Assembly (NCBI GenBank): GCA_022495995.1
Contig: JAFEMH010002091.1
Span: 184,001 to 248,000, forward strand
Length of the DNA stretch: 64,000 nucleotides
From: Adenophora triphylla var. japonica
Lineage: Eukaryota; Streptophyta; Magnoliopsida; Asterales; Campanulaceae
Direction of reading: 5' to 3'
Shown here: one piece after another, positions 11,944 through 23,938 of the stretch
Layout of the letters: every line of letters begins with the position of its first letter
How positions within the stretch are numbered: the first letter of the stretch is position 1
Program-made: the position numbers and the translations under genes
The notes under the pieces: model-generated
Databases searched by the model: none
Told to the model about the DNA's origin: nothing
What the model saw: only the letters and a program-made list of their open reading frames with translations

Positions 11944-12534
11944 GATTAGGTGATCGGTCATTGTATTCCTTTTTGCCGACACAGACAATTTAGATGTACT
12001 TTTTAAAAGATATTATTTCTGCTAATGTTAATGAGTACAGAGTAAATCGTGCTTGAACTCATCAATGAATGTATTAATGTGATGAAAGTCGAAATTACTT
12101 CAGAACTTAATCAAGACACATTTTGGTAATCACAAATACAACTGTTGACAGGATTTGGTGATTTTTATGATTTTTAGACCGAACCGCGAACGGCTGCCTA
12201 CGTTCCCCTTTTACAAAATGGACTAAGGGGCTCAGGTCTCCGTAGTTTGACCCAATTAACTTGTGTTTAAAAAAGGGATAGATAGAAGGGGGACAAGTGG
12301 TGCAACCCTGTTTTTTACCTAGACCGCCCGTTTTTAGGGTTTTTAGCCTAGTTGGGTATATTCTTTTAGCACCGAGCGCGCCCTTTGTTTTGCACGGACT
12401 GCCTTTTGAGAGGTTTTCAGTCTCGTCTGGGTACATTATTTTCGCGCTTTTGTTTTTCTTTTGTTTTTCTTTTTTTTTTATTTATTTATTTATTTATTTT
12501 TCTCTCTTTTTTTTTATAGAGGGGAAGACTCGAT
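11944..12534. other. Non-coding spacer with a (TTTA)n tract
   Basis: No gene is visible. It holds the 3' flanks of two convergent frames (the antisense remnant ending at 11943 and integrase ending at about 12535). A short TTTA microsatellite (about 12476-12500) lies within a T-rich run (about 12446-12513). Confidence 0.6.
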
Positions 12535-13605
12535 TCAGACGTAATAACAGCGTAGTTTGTCGCCGTTCACCGGGTGCATGAAGGGATTACCATCCAAATC
12601 TGTCAACTTCATTGCTCCGCTAGAGAAGATCTCTTTTACCAAATACGGGCCCACCCAGACTGGCGCCCACTTGCCCAAAGGACTGAATTGATTCGGCGGC
12701 TTTTCTTTTAGGACCAAGTCACCCACTTTAATGTTGCGGGGATGTACCTTCTTGTCAAAGGCCCTAGCCATGCGCTTCTGATAAGCCCGGATGTGCTCCA
12801 TCGCCTTAAGCCTTCGCTCGTCTAGAAGAGCTAACTCGTCATGTCGACTCTGAAGCCAGTCTATCTCATTGACTTCATTTTCAAGCAGGACCCGGAGGGA
12901 GGGTATCTCTAATTCAATGGGCAAAACAGTATCCATCCCATACGTCAAAGCGAACGGGGTTTCACTGGTGGCTGTTCTGACTGAAGTGCGGTAGCCCCAT
13001 AGTGCCAAGTGAAGCTTTTCAGGCCAATCCCGGCTCCTTTCGGCCATCTTCTGGATGATCGTTTCTAGGTTCTTATTCGCGGCCTCGACAGCACCATTGG
13101 TTTGAGGGCGGTAAGGGGAGGACTTGTGTCGCTTGATCCTGAATTCTGCGAGCAGTTCGTCGGTATGTCCCTCGAAGTGTGACCCATTATCGGAAATAAT
13201 CTCGTTTGGAATGCCGTATCAGCACAGAATGTTTTCTTTTATGAAACGGGCCACCTTTTTGGAGTTCAGGACATTGTAGGACGTCACTTCAACCCACTTG
13301 GTGAAGTAATCCACAGCGACCAACACGAATTCGTGCCCATTGCTACCGGCAGGAGTTATCTTCCCAATAACGTCGATCCTCCAAGTTGCAAATGGCCAAG
13401 GGGTGCTCATGCAGTAGAGATCATGGGGAGGCATATGGTTGAGATTGGAGAACCGCTGACATTTATCGCAGGTCCGCACAAACTGAATACAGTCAGTTTC
13501 CATGGAGATCCAATAATAACCCATCCTGAGTATACTGAACATCAAGGCTCGGGCGTTCATATGTGGTCCACATGCGCCACCATGGACTTCTTCCATGACC
13601 TTTCT
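12535..13605 (-). pseudogene. Integrase (INT) of element M
   Basis: Minus-strand integrase with recognisable parts in order: an HHCC zinc-binding N-terminus (EVHGGACGPH...RTCDKCQRF), a catalytic core with WRIDVIGKI (first Asp), SDNGSHFEGH (second Asp) and GAVEAANKNLE (Glu), then a basic C-terminal region (KVGDLVLKEK...KWAPVWVGPYLVKEI). The D,D,E residues are all present. The frame is broken by a TGA at 13216-13218, where related elements usually have Arg before YGIP. A CGA-to-TGA change there would be a typical CpG transition. The protein would insert cDNA into the host genome; here it is dead or nearly so. Confidence 0.85.
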
Positions 13606-13641
13606 GGCCTTAGACTTGCTGATGCAGAGTATGAGTGGCCC

Positions 13642-14920
13642 TCAGTGCCTTTTCTTCCATAAGTCATCTCCCAGAATAACGTACTGTGCAGACAACCTTT
13701 TTAAGGCTTGCAAACTTTTGGCACAGAGACCTTCTTTTAGCCTACCATCCTTTTCTGTAGGGAACGAGGCTTCACCGTGCATAAGGTACTGAAAGATCTG
13801 GTTGTACCATAGGTCATCGACTTTTTCTAGCTCAATCTGACAACAGTAGGCAGGGTTCTCGCGCCTCCCAACTCTGAATGGCTTTACTGACTTTCCCTCT
13901 GGAATCTCTACCAAAGAGGCCAAAGTGGCCAGGCATCCGCGAACCTCGTTCTTGTCCCGGGTAGATAGTGGAACGTGACCTCCTTGAATTGGTTGATCAG
14001 GTCCTCCATGTAAGCATAGTACATTTGCAAGTACTGGTCCACAGTTTTCCACTTATTGGATACCTGATTGATGATTAGCTGAGAATCTCCGTACACCTCC
14101 AACTTTTCGACGTTTCGCTCTAAAGCTGCCTCAAGGCCAGCTATACAAGCTTCGTATTCCGCAGCATTGTTAGTAGCCGGGAAATTCAACTTGATAGCAA
14201 TGGGGGTGTGCACATCCTTTGGATCAACCAGCACCATGCCGATACCATTGCCCCTTTTGTTGGCGGCACCATCGAAGAACAACTGCCAACGGTCTGTACT
14301 TTCTATCATGAAAATTCCATCGTCAGGAAATTGGGGTTCGAATTCGGGTGCTTCTGAGCTTGGAAAATCTGCCAAATGATCTGACAGAGCTTGGCCTTTG
14401 ATTGCCTTGCAGGTCACGAACTGGATATCGAATTCGGCTAGAAAGAAGGACCACTTCGCAAGTCTTGATGACAGAGAAGATTTACCGAATAGGCACTTGA
14501 TGGGATCCATCTTTGACACAGGTGTACTGTATGTGCCAACAGATAATGTCTCAATTTGCCTACCACCCATACCAAAGCTGCACAGGTTTTCTCTAAAGCT
14601 GAGTAGTTCAATTCACTGCCCTGAAGCTTTCGGCTGACGAAGTAGATGGCGTTTTCCACTTTTGAATCTGGCTTTTCTTGCGCGAGCATGGCTCCGACAG
14701 CCGTATCTGTAACTGTCAAATATAGCAACAAGGGCTTGTCCTTATGTGGAGGGCACAGGATTGGGGGATGGACTAAGTAGGCCTTGATTGTCTCGAAGGC
14801 ATTCTGACACTGTTCGTTCCATTCAACCTCCTGATTCTTCTGGAGCAGCTTGAAGATCGGCTCACAGATAGAGGTTAGCTGGTGGATGAATCGGCTGATA
14901 TATTGGAGACGGCCCATGAA
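13642..14920 (-). pseudogene. RNase H and connection region of element M
   Basis: Minus-strand pieces in several frames. About 14560-14920 gives the RT connection/first RNase H-like part (TVTDTAVGAMLAQE, SRKLQGSELNYSALEKTCAAL). About 13930-14560 gives an archaeal-type RNase H (LFFDGAANKRGNGIGMVLV, NNAAEYEACIAGLEAAL, VYGDSQLIINQV), with the DG, E and D residues of its active site. Two RNase H-like domains in tandem are a hallmark of the Tat lineage. Frameshifts near 14545 and 13930 split the reading frame. Confidence 0.8.
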
Positions 14921-14925
14921 AGCCT

Positions 14926-15590
14926 TTACCTCTGTGACTGTCGTGGCGGCTTCATCTCCATGATGGCTTTGATCTTTCTTGGATCGGCTTCGATTCCTCG
15001 TTCTGTGACCATGTATCCCAGAACCTTTCCTCGGACTACGCCAAAAGTGCATTTTGCTGGGTTCAACCTCATCTCATGCTCCCACAGCCGGTTAAAGAAC
15101 TTCCTCAGGTCGATCAAGTGCTGACCATCTGATCCTTTGGAATGAATAATCATATCATCAACATAGACCTCGATCTCCTTATGGATCATGTCATGAAAAA
15201 GTGCAAGTGATCGCTCACGGTAAGTGGCACCGGCATTCTTCGTAATTAAAGGGCATAACCGTGTAACAAAAAGTTCCCCAAGGGCCGGTGAAGGCGCCTT
15301 TTCTCGATCTTCTTTGGCGACTTTAATCTCGATTGTAACCCGCAAAGCCGTCTACAAATGACTTGACTTCGTGAATCGGGCAAAGAGTATCTACCAACAG
15401 ATCGATATTGGGCAAGGGAAAATCGTCCTTTGGGGTAGCCTTGTTCAGGTCCCTGAAGTCTACACAAACCCTGACTTTGCCATTTGACTTGGTTACCGTC
15501 ACTATGTTGGCCAACCACATGGGGTATTCGACCACTCTAATGAAACCCACTCTGAGCAGCTTTTCTATTTCTTCTTTGACCTGGAGAGAC
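14926..15590 (-). pseudogene. Reverse transcriptase of element M
   Basis: Minus-strand RT fragments. The N-terminal fingers/palm (MGFIRVVEYPMWLANIVTV, VRVCVDFRDLNKATPKDDF) lie at about 15380-15550, then a damaged central part in a different frame, then EVYVDDMIIHSKG, which holds the YVDD catalytic box, at about 15150. At least two frameshifts (near 15330 and 15250) break it. Family order (PR-RT-RH-INT) and motifs identify Ty3-gypsy RT with confidence. Confidence 0.85.
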
Positions 15591-15598
15591 CATTCTGG

Positions 15599-16543
15599 CT
15601 ATATCCGGCGAAGTTTCTGCTTGACTGGCCTGGCTTCTGGGTCCAGGGGTATTCGGTGCTCAACAGTTGAAGTATCCAACCCGGGCATGTCTTTGTAGGA
15701 CCCGGCAAATACGTCCACGTACTCCTTGAGCAAATCAATGAGGGCTTCCCGTTCTTCCCCGGTGAAGAAACTGCCAATCTGTGTCTCTTTGGGCTCTTCA
15801 GTAGTTCCCAAATTCACTGTAGTTAATACCTCATCGGCAGCTTGGGCCCGATTGTCGTATCGGTCAAAAACCTGCTTTATATTATCATTTAAAAAGTTTT
15901 CATCTAAAAAGTCTGTGTCCTCTTCAAATGAATCATTATTAACCACTTTTAAGTCATTAAGATTTGTCTTAGTTAACTTATCATTTGTTAAGGTGGCAAT
16001 TAAGGGATATGCAGAAAGGTCAACCATTTCATTCAACGCAAAAGGGAAGACAGAGTTAAAGACACGGCGATGATCATCAGCCGTGAGAGTATCAGACCTA
16101 TCTAGGGACTCGAACTCGATAACAAAAGACTCTGAGGACTGACTCAGGATTACAGGGACGGACTTAGACTCAGACACACTAGGACGAGGGGTCAGCCCGA
16201 GCTTTTTCATCATAACTTCCCGGCTGGCGATCGGTCCCTTGAAGGAAGTCCAATTCCGCAGCGGCATCTCTGAAGTGCTGACGAAGGTGCGCGGATCAAT
16301 CTCTTTGTCCTCGCCAAACTCGATCACTGATACATAATCTTTCCCAGTCAGAAGATTAATCACAGGTACATAATCATCCCCGGTCAGAAGGTCAACCATA
16401 CCGAAAGGGTCCTTAGCAGCAGCCCCGACCATTAGTGGTGTCTCTTCACATAAGTCAATTAACGGTGCTTCCATCAGTGAATCAGCACCGGCGGTTTCTG
16501 ATAAATCGGCTTCCTTGAACAGAGTCGCGACATCTTTGCCCAT
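15599..16543 (-). pseudogene. Protease-RT linker region of element M
   Basis: An open minus-strand frame of 314 codons. It is acidic, with two tandem copies of a short segment (VDLLTGDDYVPVI / INLLTGKDYVSVI), and leads into the usual RT-proximal sequence (GSYKDMPGLDTSTVEHRIPL), which begins the reverse transcriptase domain. No enzymatic domain is recognised in the N-terminal two thirds. Linkers of this sort are common in long Tat/Ogre polyproteins. Confidence 0.7.
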
Positions 16544-16642
16544 ATTGATCTCGGTGGTAACACTGTCCCCATGAATGGTGATTATCTCTCCGTCTTGAAC
16601 AAACTTGACACACTGGTGCAGAGTTGAGGCGATCCCATTGAT

Positions 16643-16990
16643 TTAATGCAGCCACGGCCTTCCTAACAGAGCGTTAAAGGTTGCTGGGACATCAAGGACC
16701 CAGAATTCCACGGGCATCACCTTCTTACCGAACCACAGATCTAAAGTAGCAACCCCAAGTATTGGACGAGACGTTGAGTTGTATGCTTTAACCGTGAGAG
16801 AGGAAGGTTTCAAATCTGTAGACTTGATGCCGAGTAGGCCCATGGTCTTTACCGGGAGAATGTTCATTCCAGACCCGTTGTCAATTAAAACCCGGGGAAG
16901 ATGTCGTTCACTCAACTGGACCGTGATGAAGAGGGGCTTGTTATGATCAGCTCCGAATTGGGGAAGGTCAAGGTCCGTGAAGGTTATCAT
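16643..16990 (-). pseudogene. Aspartic protease of element M
   Basis: A minus-strand frame of 115 codons with VLIDNGSGMNILP, the D-[ST/N]-G-[SA] active-site loop as it appears in Tat elements (Asn in place of Thr), followed by LGIKSTDLKPSSLTVKAY and ATFNALLGRPWLH, the conserved C-terminal LLGRPW motif of retroviral-type proteases. It would process the polyprotein. Confidence 0.8.
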
Positions 16991-17104
16991 GCAGCGGGGG
17001 CTACTACTTCCAGGGCTCAGCGATTTTTCCTTTTCATTCCCGGTATCATGCAGTAATCCCGGATTCTTCTTGTAACGCTCAGCGCTTGAGATGATTGTAG
17101 CATT

Positions 17105-18600
17105 CTATGTAGGAGGAGTATCAGACATCGTGCCAGCATCCAAGACCTTTCTCAGAGCCGAGATGCACTCGGGGAAAGTGACCTCCCCTTTGGTAATTCT
17201 GACGAGGATCGTTGTTTTGCCACTGGGTGGGCTTGATCTGACAATAGTTACCCTTTCATCGGGGAGGACAGGAGTTAGTCTTCCCTTTTCTAGCAGATCC
17301 TCAACCATCTGTTTGGATTGGACTTTCGAAAATCCCTTCCCCAAAGCACGATAAGCGGTATTGAATTCCATGACGTCCACATACTCAAATTTCAAAGAAA
17401 AATCCATGGCTTTCATGTCTTCGGTTACATAGTCGTCCTCCGAGACTTCTTCAACTTTCTGACTGTCGATTTCCATCTCATCGTACACCATTTTTCTCTC
17501 ATTTTTGCAGGCTGAGCAACCACAAGTGAAAGATTGACAATGTCCGCTCTCTTGGCCCAATGTCGTGGCTCGGGCTACCTGAGTCCAAATGAGAAGTACT
17601 TGGGGTCCATTTCCGGGTATTGGGGCAATTAGGAAGGCGTCGTGCGGATCCATAGGTATGAATGCAACGGGAGTAGCTTCTAAATCCATAACCCTTTTGA
17701 GCGATTCCAGGCACTCAACGTGCTCAAGAGGTTCGGCAATGACTCTCACAGCCTTGATGTCGTCCATTGTAGGGGAAGAAGAAAGGGATCCGATGGCGTT
17801 CACAAATTCGTTATCTGCTGGAGGCTGGAAACCTGCCTTTTCAACTAATGCTTCAATGAATTGCTTCCAGTCACCGATTAGCTTTCCGTAGGGGACGTTG
17901 TGTTCCAATATCTCGGACTCATATTCGTCTTCAGATGGGTCGGGTTGCTCCTCGTCCTCTGAGGTGTTCGGACATTGGCCACAGTCGCATCTTGAGTAAA
18001 ACTCCTCATAGGGGTCGGTTTCCATTGGCATTTGATCCACGTTCACCGGGGACCACTCGTCGTCGTTGGCTGACAACCACCCATTATGCCTTGCTCCCAT
18101 GAGGTCACTCCCGGCACTATCGTTCTGAATTGATTCTGGGCTTAAGGCTTCAATTGATTCTTCACTCTCGTCGTCATCATCGTCATTGCTATCATCGGAA
18201 CTGTCATCCCATATTTCTTGAACTTCAGTCAAAATAGAGCGCCGATCATATCCGGTAGGGGAGGATGGGCATGTGCAAAAACAGAAATTGTCATAGTCCC
18301 TGTGGCCGGGAAGCGGTAATTGCGAATCAACTTCTCCTCCCAGGAACTGCGGGGGGAGAATGAGAGGGGGCGGTATATACTTGACTCCGGGTAGAATATA
18401 GAAACAATGTCCCTCCTCCGATTCTTCGCCCTCACTGTCCTTAGGGTTGTATTCGGTCTCTCCAAGAACCAGTTTGCAGAAAAGTATTAACTGAAGGTGG
18501 GCTTCGACTTCCTTACTAATGAGCCCCGGACAGTGTGCTCGCTGAAGCTTTCTTGCTCGATCCTTTTTATTGTTCTAGCCATCTTGTGTAAATGACTTTC
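17105..18600 (-). pseudogene. Acidic gag-distal/linker ORF of element M
   Basis: A minus-strand open frame, with an ATG at 18232 but continuous open reading back to at least 18550. It has a hydrophobic/proline-rich start (LPGVKYIPPPLILPP), a strongly acidic stretch (DDSSDDSNDDDDDESEES), a Cys-rich CDCGQC, and then a Lys/Glu-rich tail with KVEEVSEDDYV. The position before the protease suggests the C-terminal part of gag or a gag-pro linker. No capsid domain or zinc knuckle is recognisable, so gag proper seems to be missing. Confidence 0.6.
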
Positions 18601-20029
18601 TCGTGATTTGATCTCAATGGCCTGGGCCTGCAAGCAAGATCGGCTTTCCTTTCCTCTGAGAAATGACGATTTTCATATTCTTGCAGGAAATTGCTAAAGT
18701 GAGACCAGGGAGGATTGGTTTGTTCACTGCTCTCAAAGCCGAGAGGGAATCCAAATTCAGGATCTTTGACGTCCTGCCCCACATTCTGACCTTGATCCGG
18801 CCCTATACCTTGACTGGCATTCTGACTCTGAGCTGGATCAACACCCGCATTCGGACCCCAAATCCGCTAAACTTGCGACCGCCATCTCGAGACTCGCTGA
18901 AACGAATCCCTGACTGGAGAGAAACTGATTAACCGACCACCTGGAACTCTGACCCAATACTTGCTCTCTGAAAGGGGGAGAGAAAGGTTTTAGGTGGGGG
19001 AGAGGATAGGCTTAGGACGGACTCATGCATATGCCTTTGTTTTTATGAAAATGATTTTTATTAATCCTAGGAATGGTTGGAAAAGGGGGGCACCTTCTTT
19101 TCCGCATTCTACGCTATTCCTGGATTAGTGGGTTCCATCACTACGTCTATAGACCCCCTGTATTGCACCTCCGGGGCGGACAATCCCAGCAGAGGTCCTA
19201 TAGGGCACGTGGAACCCACCAATCGAAAGGGAGAACGAGCCTATTGGCATACAGGTCAAAACAAGTTAAACTCGGGGTTTTCAAAACCAAGCCCAAGTCA
19301 ACGTCTAGACTCGGGAGGAGAGAGGTCCGAACGTACGTTTGAATGTACGAGACCGCACCTAAGTGGTAAAATCCTGGAAGAATTGGGCATGACCTCTCCT
19401 CTTTTTGAGTTGAAAATCTGGCATGGCCTCTCGTCGCTTAATGGCAAAATTTCGGCATAACTTCCGTTAGTATGCGCCAAGAATTCGACATGGTCCCGCG
19501 TTGACACATGTCGAGAACGCGTCATGACCTCTTACGAAGCCAAGTCGAGAAATTGATATGTACCTACGTCGGGGTATGTCAAGATCTTAACGTGTACTTA
19601 CGTTGAATTATGTCGTGATTCCGGCATGAAGAGGGAGAGTATGCCAAGATTTTTGGAGACGAAGCATGACTCGGACTTTGTGAGAAAATTTTGAAAACCG
19701 AGTTTGAATAATGTTTTGAAAAGCATTGGCCAAAAACCAACCGGTCACGGTAGAAAGTGTGTCACGGACAAGTGTTGGCTGACTCACAGGCTAGGAGGAC
19801 TTTAGGCGCTCAAACGTAGGCGAAACACGTCACCGTCCGCGATGCCGTCAGTACACTCCCGGGTTCTAACTCTATGTGCGGGTAGCGTGCGAGTAGTGTG
19901 AAGGTATTTTTCTAGGAAAAAATATTTTTTTGCTTTTTTGTAAAAGATATTTTTTGTTGTTTTTTTTTTATGCAATATTGTGAATGTGTGCCCAAATTTT
20001 TGTGTTTGTTGGATTCACGCGAGTTTGAA
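18601..20029 (-). other. Leader-like non-coding region with diverged short repeats
   Basis: No convincing gene. About 19370-19660 contains loosely repeated units of about 30 bp built around GGCATGACCTCTC / GGCATAACTTCCG / CATGACCTCTTACG. A short Q/N-rich frame at 18567-18930 (minus) may be a remnant of the gag N-terminal region. This fits the long untranslated leader of a Tat/Ogre element read on the minus strand. Confidence 0.45.
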
Positions 20030-21960
20030 GACATCCGGTTTAATTTGAAAACGGAGTCGCCACGCCATTTTGATTACCTCAAAACTTTGAAAAAAAGGTT
20101 TTATGGGTTCGGAGGTTAAGTTACCCCTTGGGAAGAACGGATCGTCGTTCACCCAAGGTGCCTTGCTGGAGCAAGTCTCCCAAGATTCCATTAATCGTGC
20201 TTGCTTGCGTGCTTTCTTGTGTGCATGTGTTTGAAAATAAGGAGGGAATGTCCCAAGTCGTCTTCCGGACGTACAAACCATTTATTGGTTGTCGCTCGGG
20301 ATTTCTTGGATTTTATGTATTCGGGATTATGATCCCGTCCTCGTCTTGGACTTGTGATCATCGCATTTTTGGACCTTGGGACTTGCGTGATCGAGAGAAT
20401 GACTCTCTTTATAGTCAAAGATGAGGTTCCTTAGAAAAGGAGGGTCCTTAGCCCATCAATCCTACACTTTAAGATGGTCGAGCTCATATAGATGCTTCAT
20501 ACTCATCTTAAGTGATAATCGGAGATATAGGGTTCAAAGGTGTCCCTTTCTAAAGAGATTATGAAACCTTTATGGAAGGAACGATGTAAAGATAGGATCT
20601 TTTACACCGGTCCGTTCCTAGGTTACTAATGGGGGAATGGGGGAATGCATGTAAAAATGACATTTTTAATGAAAAGATGACATTTTTGGGTTGCAAAGGA
20701 TGCATTTGGTTTAAAGAAATGATCTTTATTGCAAAGGATGCATAAAGACACAATTTTTATGCAAATGATGCATTTTTATGAAGAAATTGGAATTCAATAT
20801 GCAAAGGATGCATAAAGATTGCATTTTGAAAAGCATAGGATGCTAGTTTATGGTAAAGACATGATCTTTAAAGCAAATGATGCTTGGAAAAGGGATTTTG
20901 AATGCAAAGGATGCATTTTGATTGAAAGATTTGATTTTTGTATGGAAAGGATGCATAAAGATGACTTTTTTATGGAAAATAGGGGTTTTAGGTGCAAAGG
21001 ATGCACCTTCATGGATAAAGACTACATTTTTAATGGCAAATGATGCCTAATTCATGTAAAGGGGAAGGGGGAATATAAAGATATGATCTTTAATCTACCA
21101 AGTCCCAAGCAAGATAAAAGCAATGCAATGAGCAATTATAGAGCAATTAAGATGCAAGGTTAGGGCGCCATGAGGTTACCAATGGATTCCTTTTCTTCTT
21201 TGGATGAAGCTAGGAGGAGAGGATTGATCTTGAGCCTTCAAGGAGGAGGGAGATAACTTCTTGAGCTTCTTCTTCACCTTCTTGAACTTCCAGCTGCTCT
21301 TGGGAGGTTTCTTCACGTATTATGAGTATTTGTGGGTGATTTTGTTCATGATCAAAATGGGTAGAGGAGGGCTCTATTTATAGGCAGTCTGGAAATCGCC
21401 AATGAAGCCGTGCGGCTAGGGACCTCGAGCTAATGCAAAGTGCGGCATTATCCTTGTGACTCAAAGCATTTCTAGAACCATGCAAGGTGGCAATATCTAG
21501 AAGCTTCCTCCCAATTAAGAAAACGTGGTTCTTAATTGGGAAGGCTCCCTTTCAGCCTTTAATCAATTTTGGAACAGCTCCGAATATTTCCTAACACTAG
21601 GAAGGTCCGGGGAATTATCGGGAAACTTACCGAAATTGCCGGAAAATTTAACCGGAAGGCATGAGCCAGATTTGGGTACTTACAAATATGCAAAAAGGAA
21701 AAATAAGAGAATGAGTCCAAAGCATGACAAAAGGGGACTGCCCCAAATGTCCAAATTTACCAGTAGCTGTAGTCCAGAATCATCCTGCCCTGTTCTGATC
21801 GGCGGAACAAGCAAATAGCAAGGGGGAAGCTCCGGCTCCCAAAAATGCCACATATCAAAAGCATATATAGAGCATAGAAGCATGGCAGGGCCCACATGAG
21901 CACACAAAATGACACAATGCACACACGAGGAGAATGTAGAAATTGTCCAAGTTGATTTAA
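20030..21960 (-). repeat. Second LTR-like block in element M (different family)
   Basis: Read on the minus strand, this block has a TATA box (TATAAATAG at 21374-21382) about 1.3 kb before a segment typical of Tat LTR 3' ends: GTAACTTAACCTCCGAACCC (about 20108-20127), then GGCGTGGCGACTCCG (about 20053-20067). It differs from the element M LTRs at 4435 and 22193, and no second copy lies in the window. It is therefore probably the 5' LTR of an inner, partly deleted element. Boundaries are approximate. The inner region 20640-21060 is a diverged repeat of GCAAAGGATGCAT. Confidence 0.55.
20640..21060. repeat. Diverged short tandem repeat around GCAAAGGATGCAT
   Basis: GCAAAGGATGCAT or GCAAATGATGC recurs about ten times, spaced 25-60 bp apart, with AAAGAYATGATCTTT-like linkers. 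Spurious short ORFs arise from it. Confidence 0.75.
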
Positions 21961-22171
21961 AGAAAGTTAGACCCTCTTAAGAAAAACTCTTCTTTTTTCT
22001 TTTCAAAAACAGAAGAACGACACTGGTACGTGGGATTGTTAGACCACAATTTATCCCAAGCCCCGGGTTAGGGAGCGATACAGGAAGGTTAATGGTTTCC
22101 ACCTATATACCAAGTATCGTCTTCATTTTTTTTATTTAATTTTTTAAAAAAAACAAAAGTTTTTCAAAATT

Positions 22172-22191
22172 CATCCCCAGCGGAGTCACCA
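22172..22191 (-). promoter_or_regulatory. Primer-binding site of element M
   Basis: On the minus strand TGGTGACTCCGCTGGGGATG lies one base after the LTR end (...TTCATTCA). Ogre/Tat elements typically use this type of site, thought to pair with the 3' end of a tRNA-Arg. It fixes the orientation of element M and the 3' edge of the 5' LTR. Confidence 0.8.
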
Positions 22192-22192
22192 C

Positions 22193-23938
22193 TGAATGAA
22201 CGCTCGCCGAAAATTTTTAAAATGAAAATATTTTTTATAATGAAATGAAAAATATTTCCGGTTTTGGGAGTCGCCACGCCGTTTTTTAAGGAAAACATTG
22301 AAAAACCTATTTTTTAAGAGATTTTGGGTTCGGGGGTCTGGTTACGTGTTTGGGAAGAACTTGAGAGTTCACCCAACACGCCTCTTTCGAGACTTTCAAT
22401 CAACATTGAACAATTATGGACATTCAAAATGTGTGTGCGATATGTGTCAACAAGTAAGGCATGCAAATTTGAAATTTCATTAATGCTATAGGGATTGGAT
22501 ACAACTTGTGAGCCATGATAGGGGGCCACACCCTTTACATATGATGATTTTCATCACAAGGCAGAAGGCTAAGACAATCTGCTCAGGAAGCTCTGATGTC
22601 GTCCGACACAGGACTTCCCATGAAGGGGATGTCGGACGACAGAAGGCCTCATGGTCAGATTGTCTTTTACAATGACAAGGCCACTCTGGAACTGGAACAA
22701 TATTATTTCACCCAATGAAGACACTATTTAGTGGTCTAAGTTCGGTTTGGGGTTGATAGGAGTGAGCAAAGTCATGATTGACTTTTAATGATACGGATGT
22801 CATATGACATAGAACGTCCGAAGTTGTCTATGTCATATGGCAAACCGCCTCCATCAATAGATAGCACCCAAACAGACCTTAGGCACTCCAAATAGTGGCT
22901 AATGGGCCAAAACTACTTAGGTAAGCTTTGAGTTACAAAAGGGGGACAAATCTGACAGATCTGAAGTCCAAGAAAGGCTTTATAGCCTTCTGGGAACTCC
23001 ATGTCGTATGACACAGGATCTCCAGAGAGTCCTGTGTCGTCCGACAAGAGCAGCCTGTTTCAGTGCCCTTCAGTCTGTTTGATTTCCCCTTTGTTCTCAA
23101 AGCAAACCAAGCAACTTTATTAACTGTAAGCAGTAAAATAGTAATATTACGTGAGTATTATGGGAGGATCACATGGCTTTAATGGCCAAATGTGATGAAT
23201 CACATGTTTATGGCCATTTTTATGTAGCCATCACCTCCTAACTCAATGGAAACAAACAAAGATTCAAACTTTATTGATGCTAATGCCACCAAATGTTCAG
23301 ATCTGAGGTGGGGAGAAGTGAATATTGAAGATTCACTTCTCCACCACCTTTATCATGCAAAAATCCCAATATTTCACATAATATCTAAGCAAATGAACAT
23401 GCAAGGTGATATAAGTGTATTTAAAGAGAGAGAGAGGGTTTAGTGGCTACCTATTGTAGTCCACAAGGTAAGAACACCAGTAGTATGGTGCTTACCCCTT
23501 CAACACACCAACAAAGGGAACCCTTCTTTGGATCTTGGCTTTGGTGTATGTGTGTGTGTGAGAGAGAGAGAGAGAGGTGTGTGTATGAGAGAGAGAGAGA
23601 GAGTCTCTATTTTTCCAGAGTTTCCCCCTCTTTTACTGATATTCTCCCAAAACTCTCTCAAAATCCCCCCTAAAATGATCAGCCATGCCTTGTATTTATA
23701 GGCAGGCTGATGGGAAGCTCCATGTCGTCCGACAGAGGGAGTTAAACCGCCTTAGTGTCGTCCTGTGTTGGACGACAGCGTACAGCTTTTTGGCACAGTT
23801 GGGCCGAATGGATGGCAGGCCCAATGGGTTGAATGGGCAATGGGATAATTGGACTCAATATTGCATTTTAGCAAATAGATGAGCCCAAAAATCAATGAAA
23901 GTGGACCCAAAACATGAGTTCGGGTCGGGGTACTCACA
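22193..23938 (-). repeat. 5' LTR of element M
   Basis: 1746 bp. On the minus strand it starts TGTGAGTACCCCGACCC and ends CATTCA just before the primer-binding site. A TATA box (TATAAATA, 23694-23701) is about 240 bp inside. It contains several copies of a palindromic motif, TGTCGTCCGACA (for example 22598, 23033-23045 and about 23725), and (GT)n/(GA)n tracts at about 23550-23610. Its partner is 4435-6094. Confidence 0.85.

Larger units (their letters stand above)
4435..23938 (-). mobile_element. Large minus-strand Tat/Ogre-type LTR retrotransposon composite (element M)
   Basis: About 19.5 kb bounded by two direct copies of one LTR. Read on the minus strand, the order is 5' LTR (23938-22193), primer-binding site (22191-22172), leader, degenerate linker, protease, reverse transcriptase, RNase H and integrase, then a long 3' untranslated region with antisense gene remnants, a minisatellite, a polypurine tract (about 6105-6095) and the 3' LTR. 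Size, primer-binding site and layout fit Ogre-like Tat elements. A second, different LTR-like block at about 20030-21960 and two separate antisense gene remnants suggest that two related elements were nested and partly lost. Recognisable gag is missing and pol has many frameshifts, so the element is defective. Confidence 0.7.
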
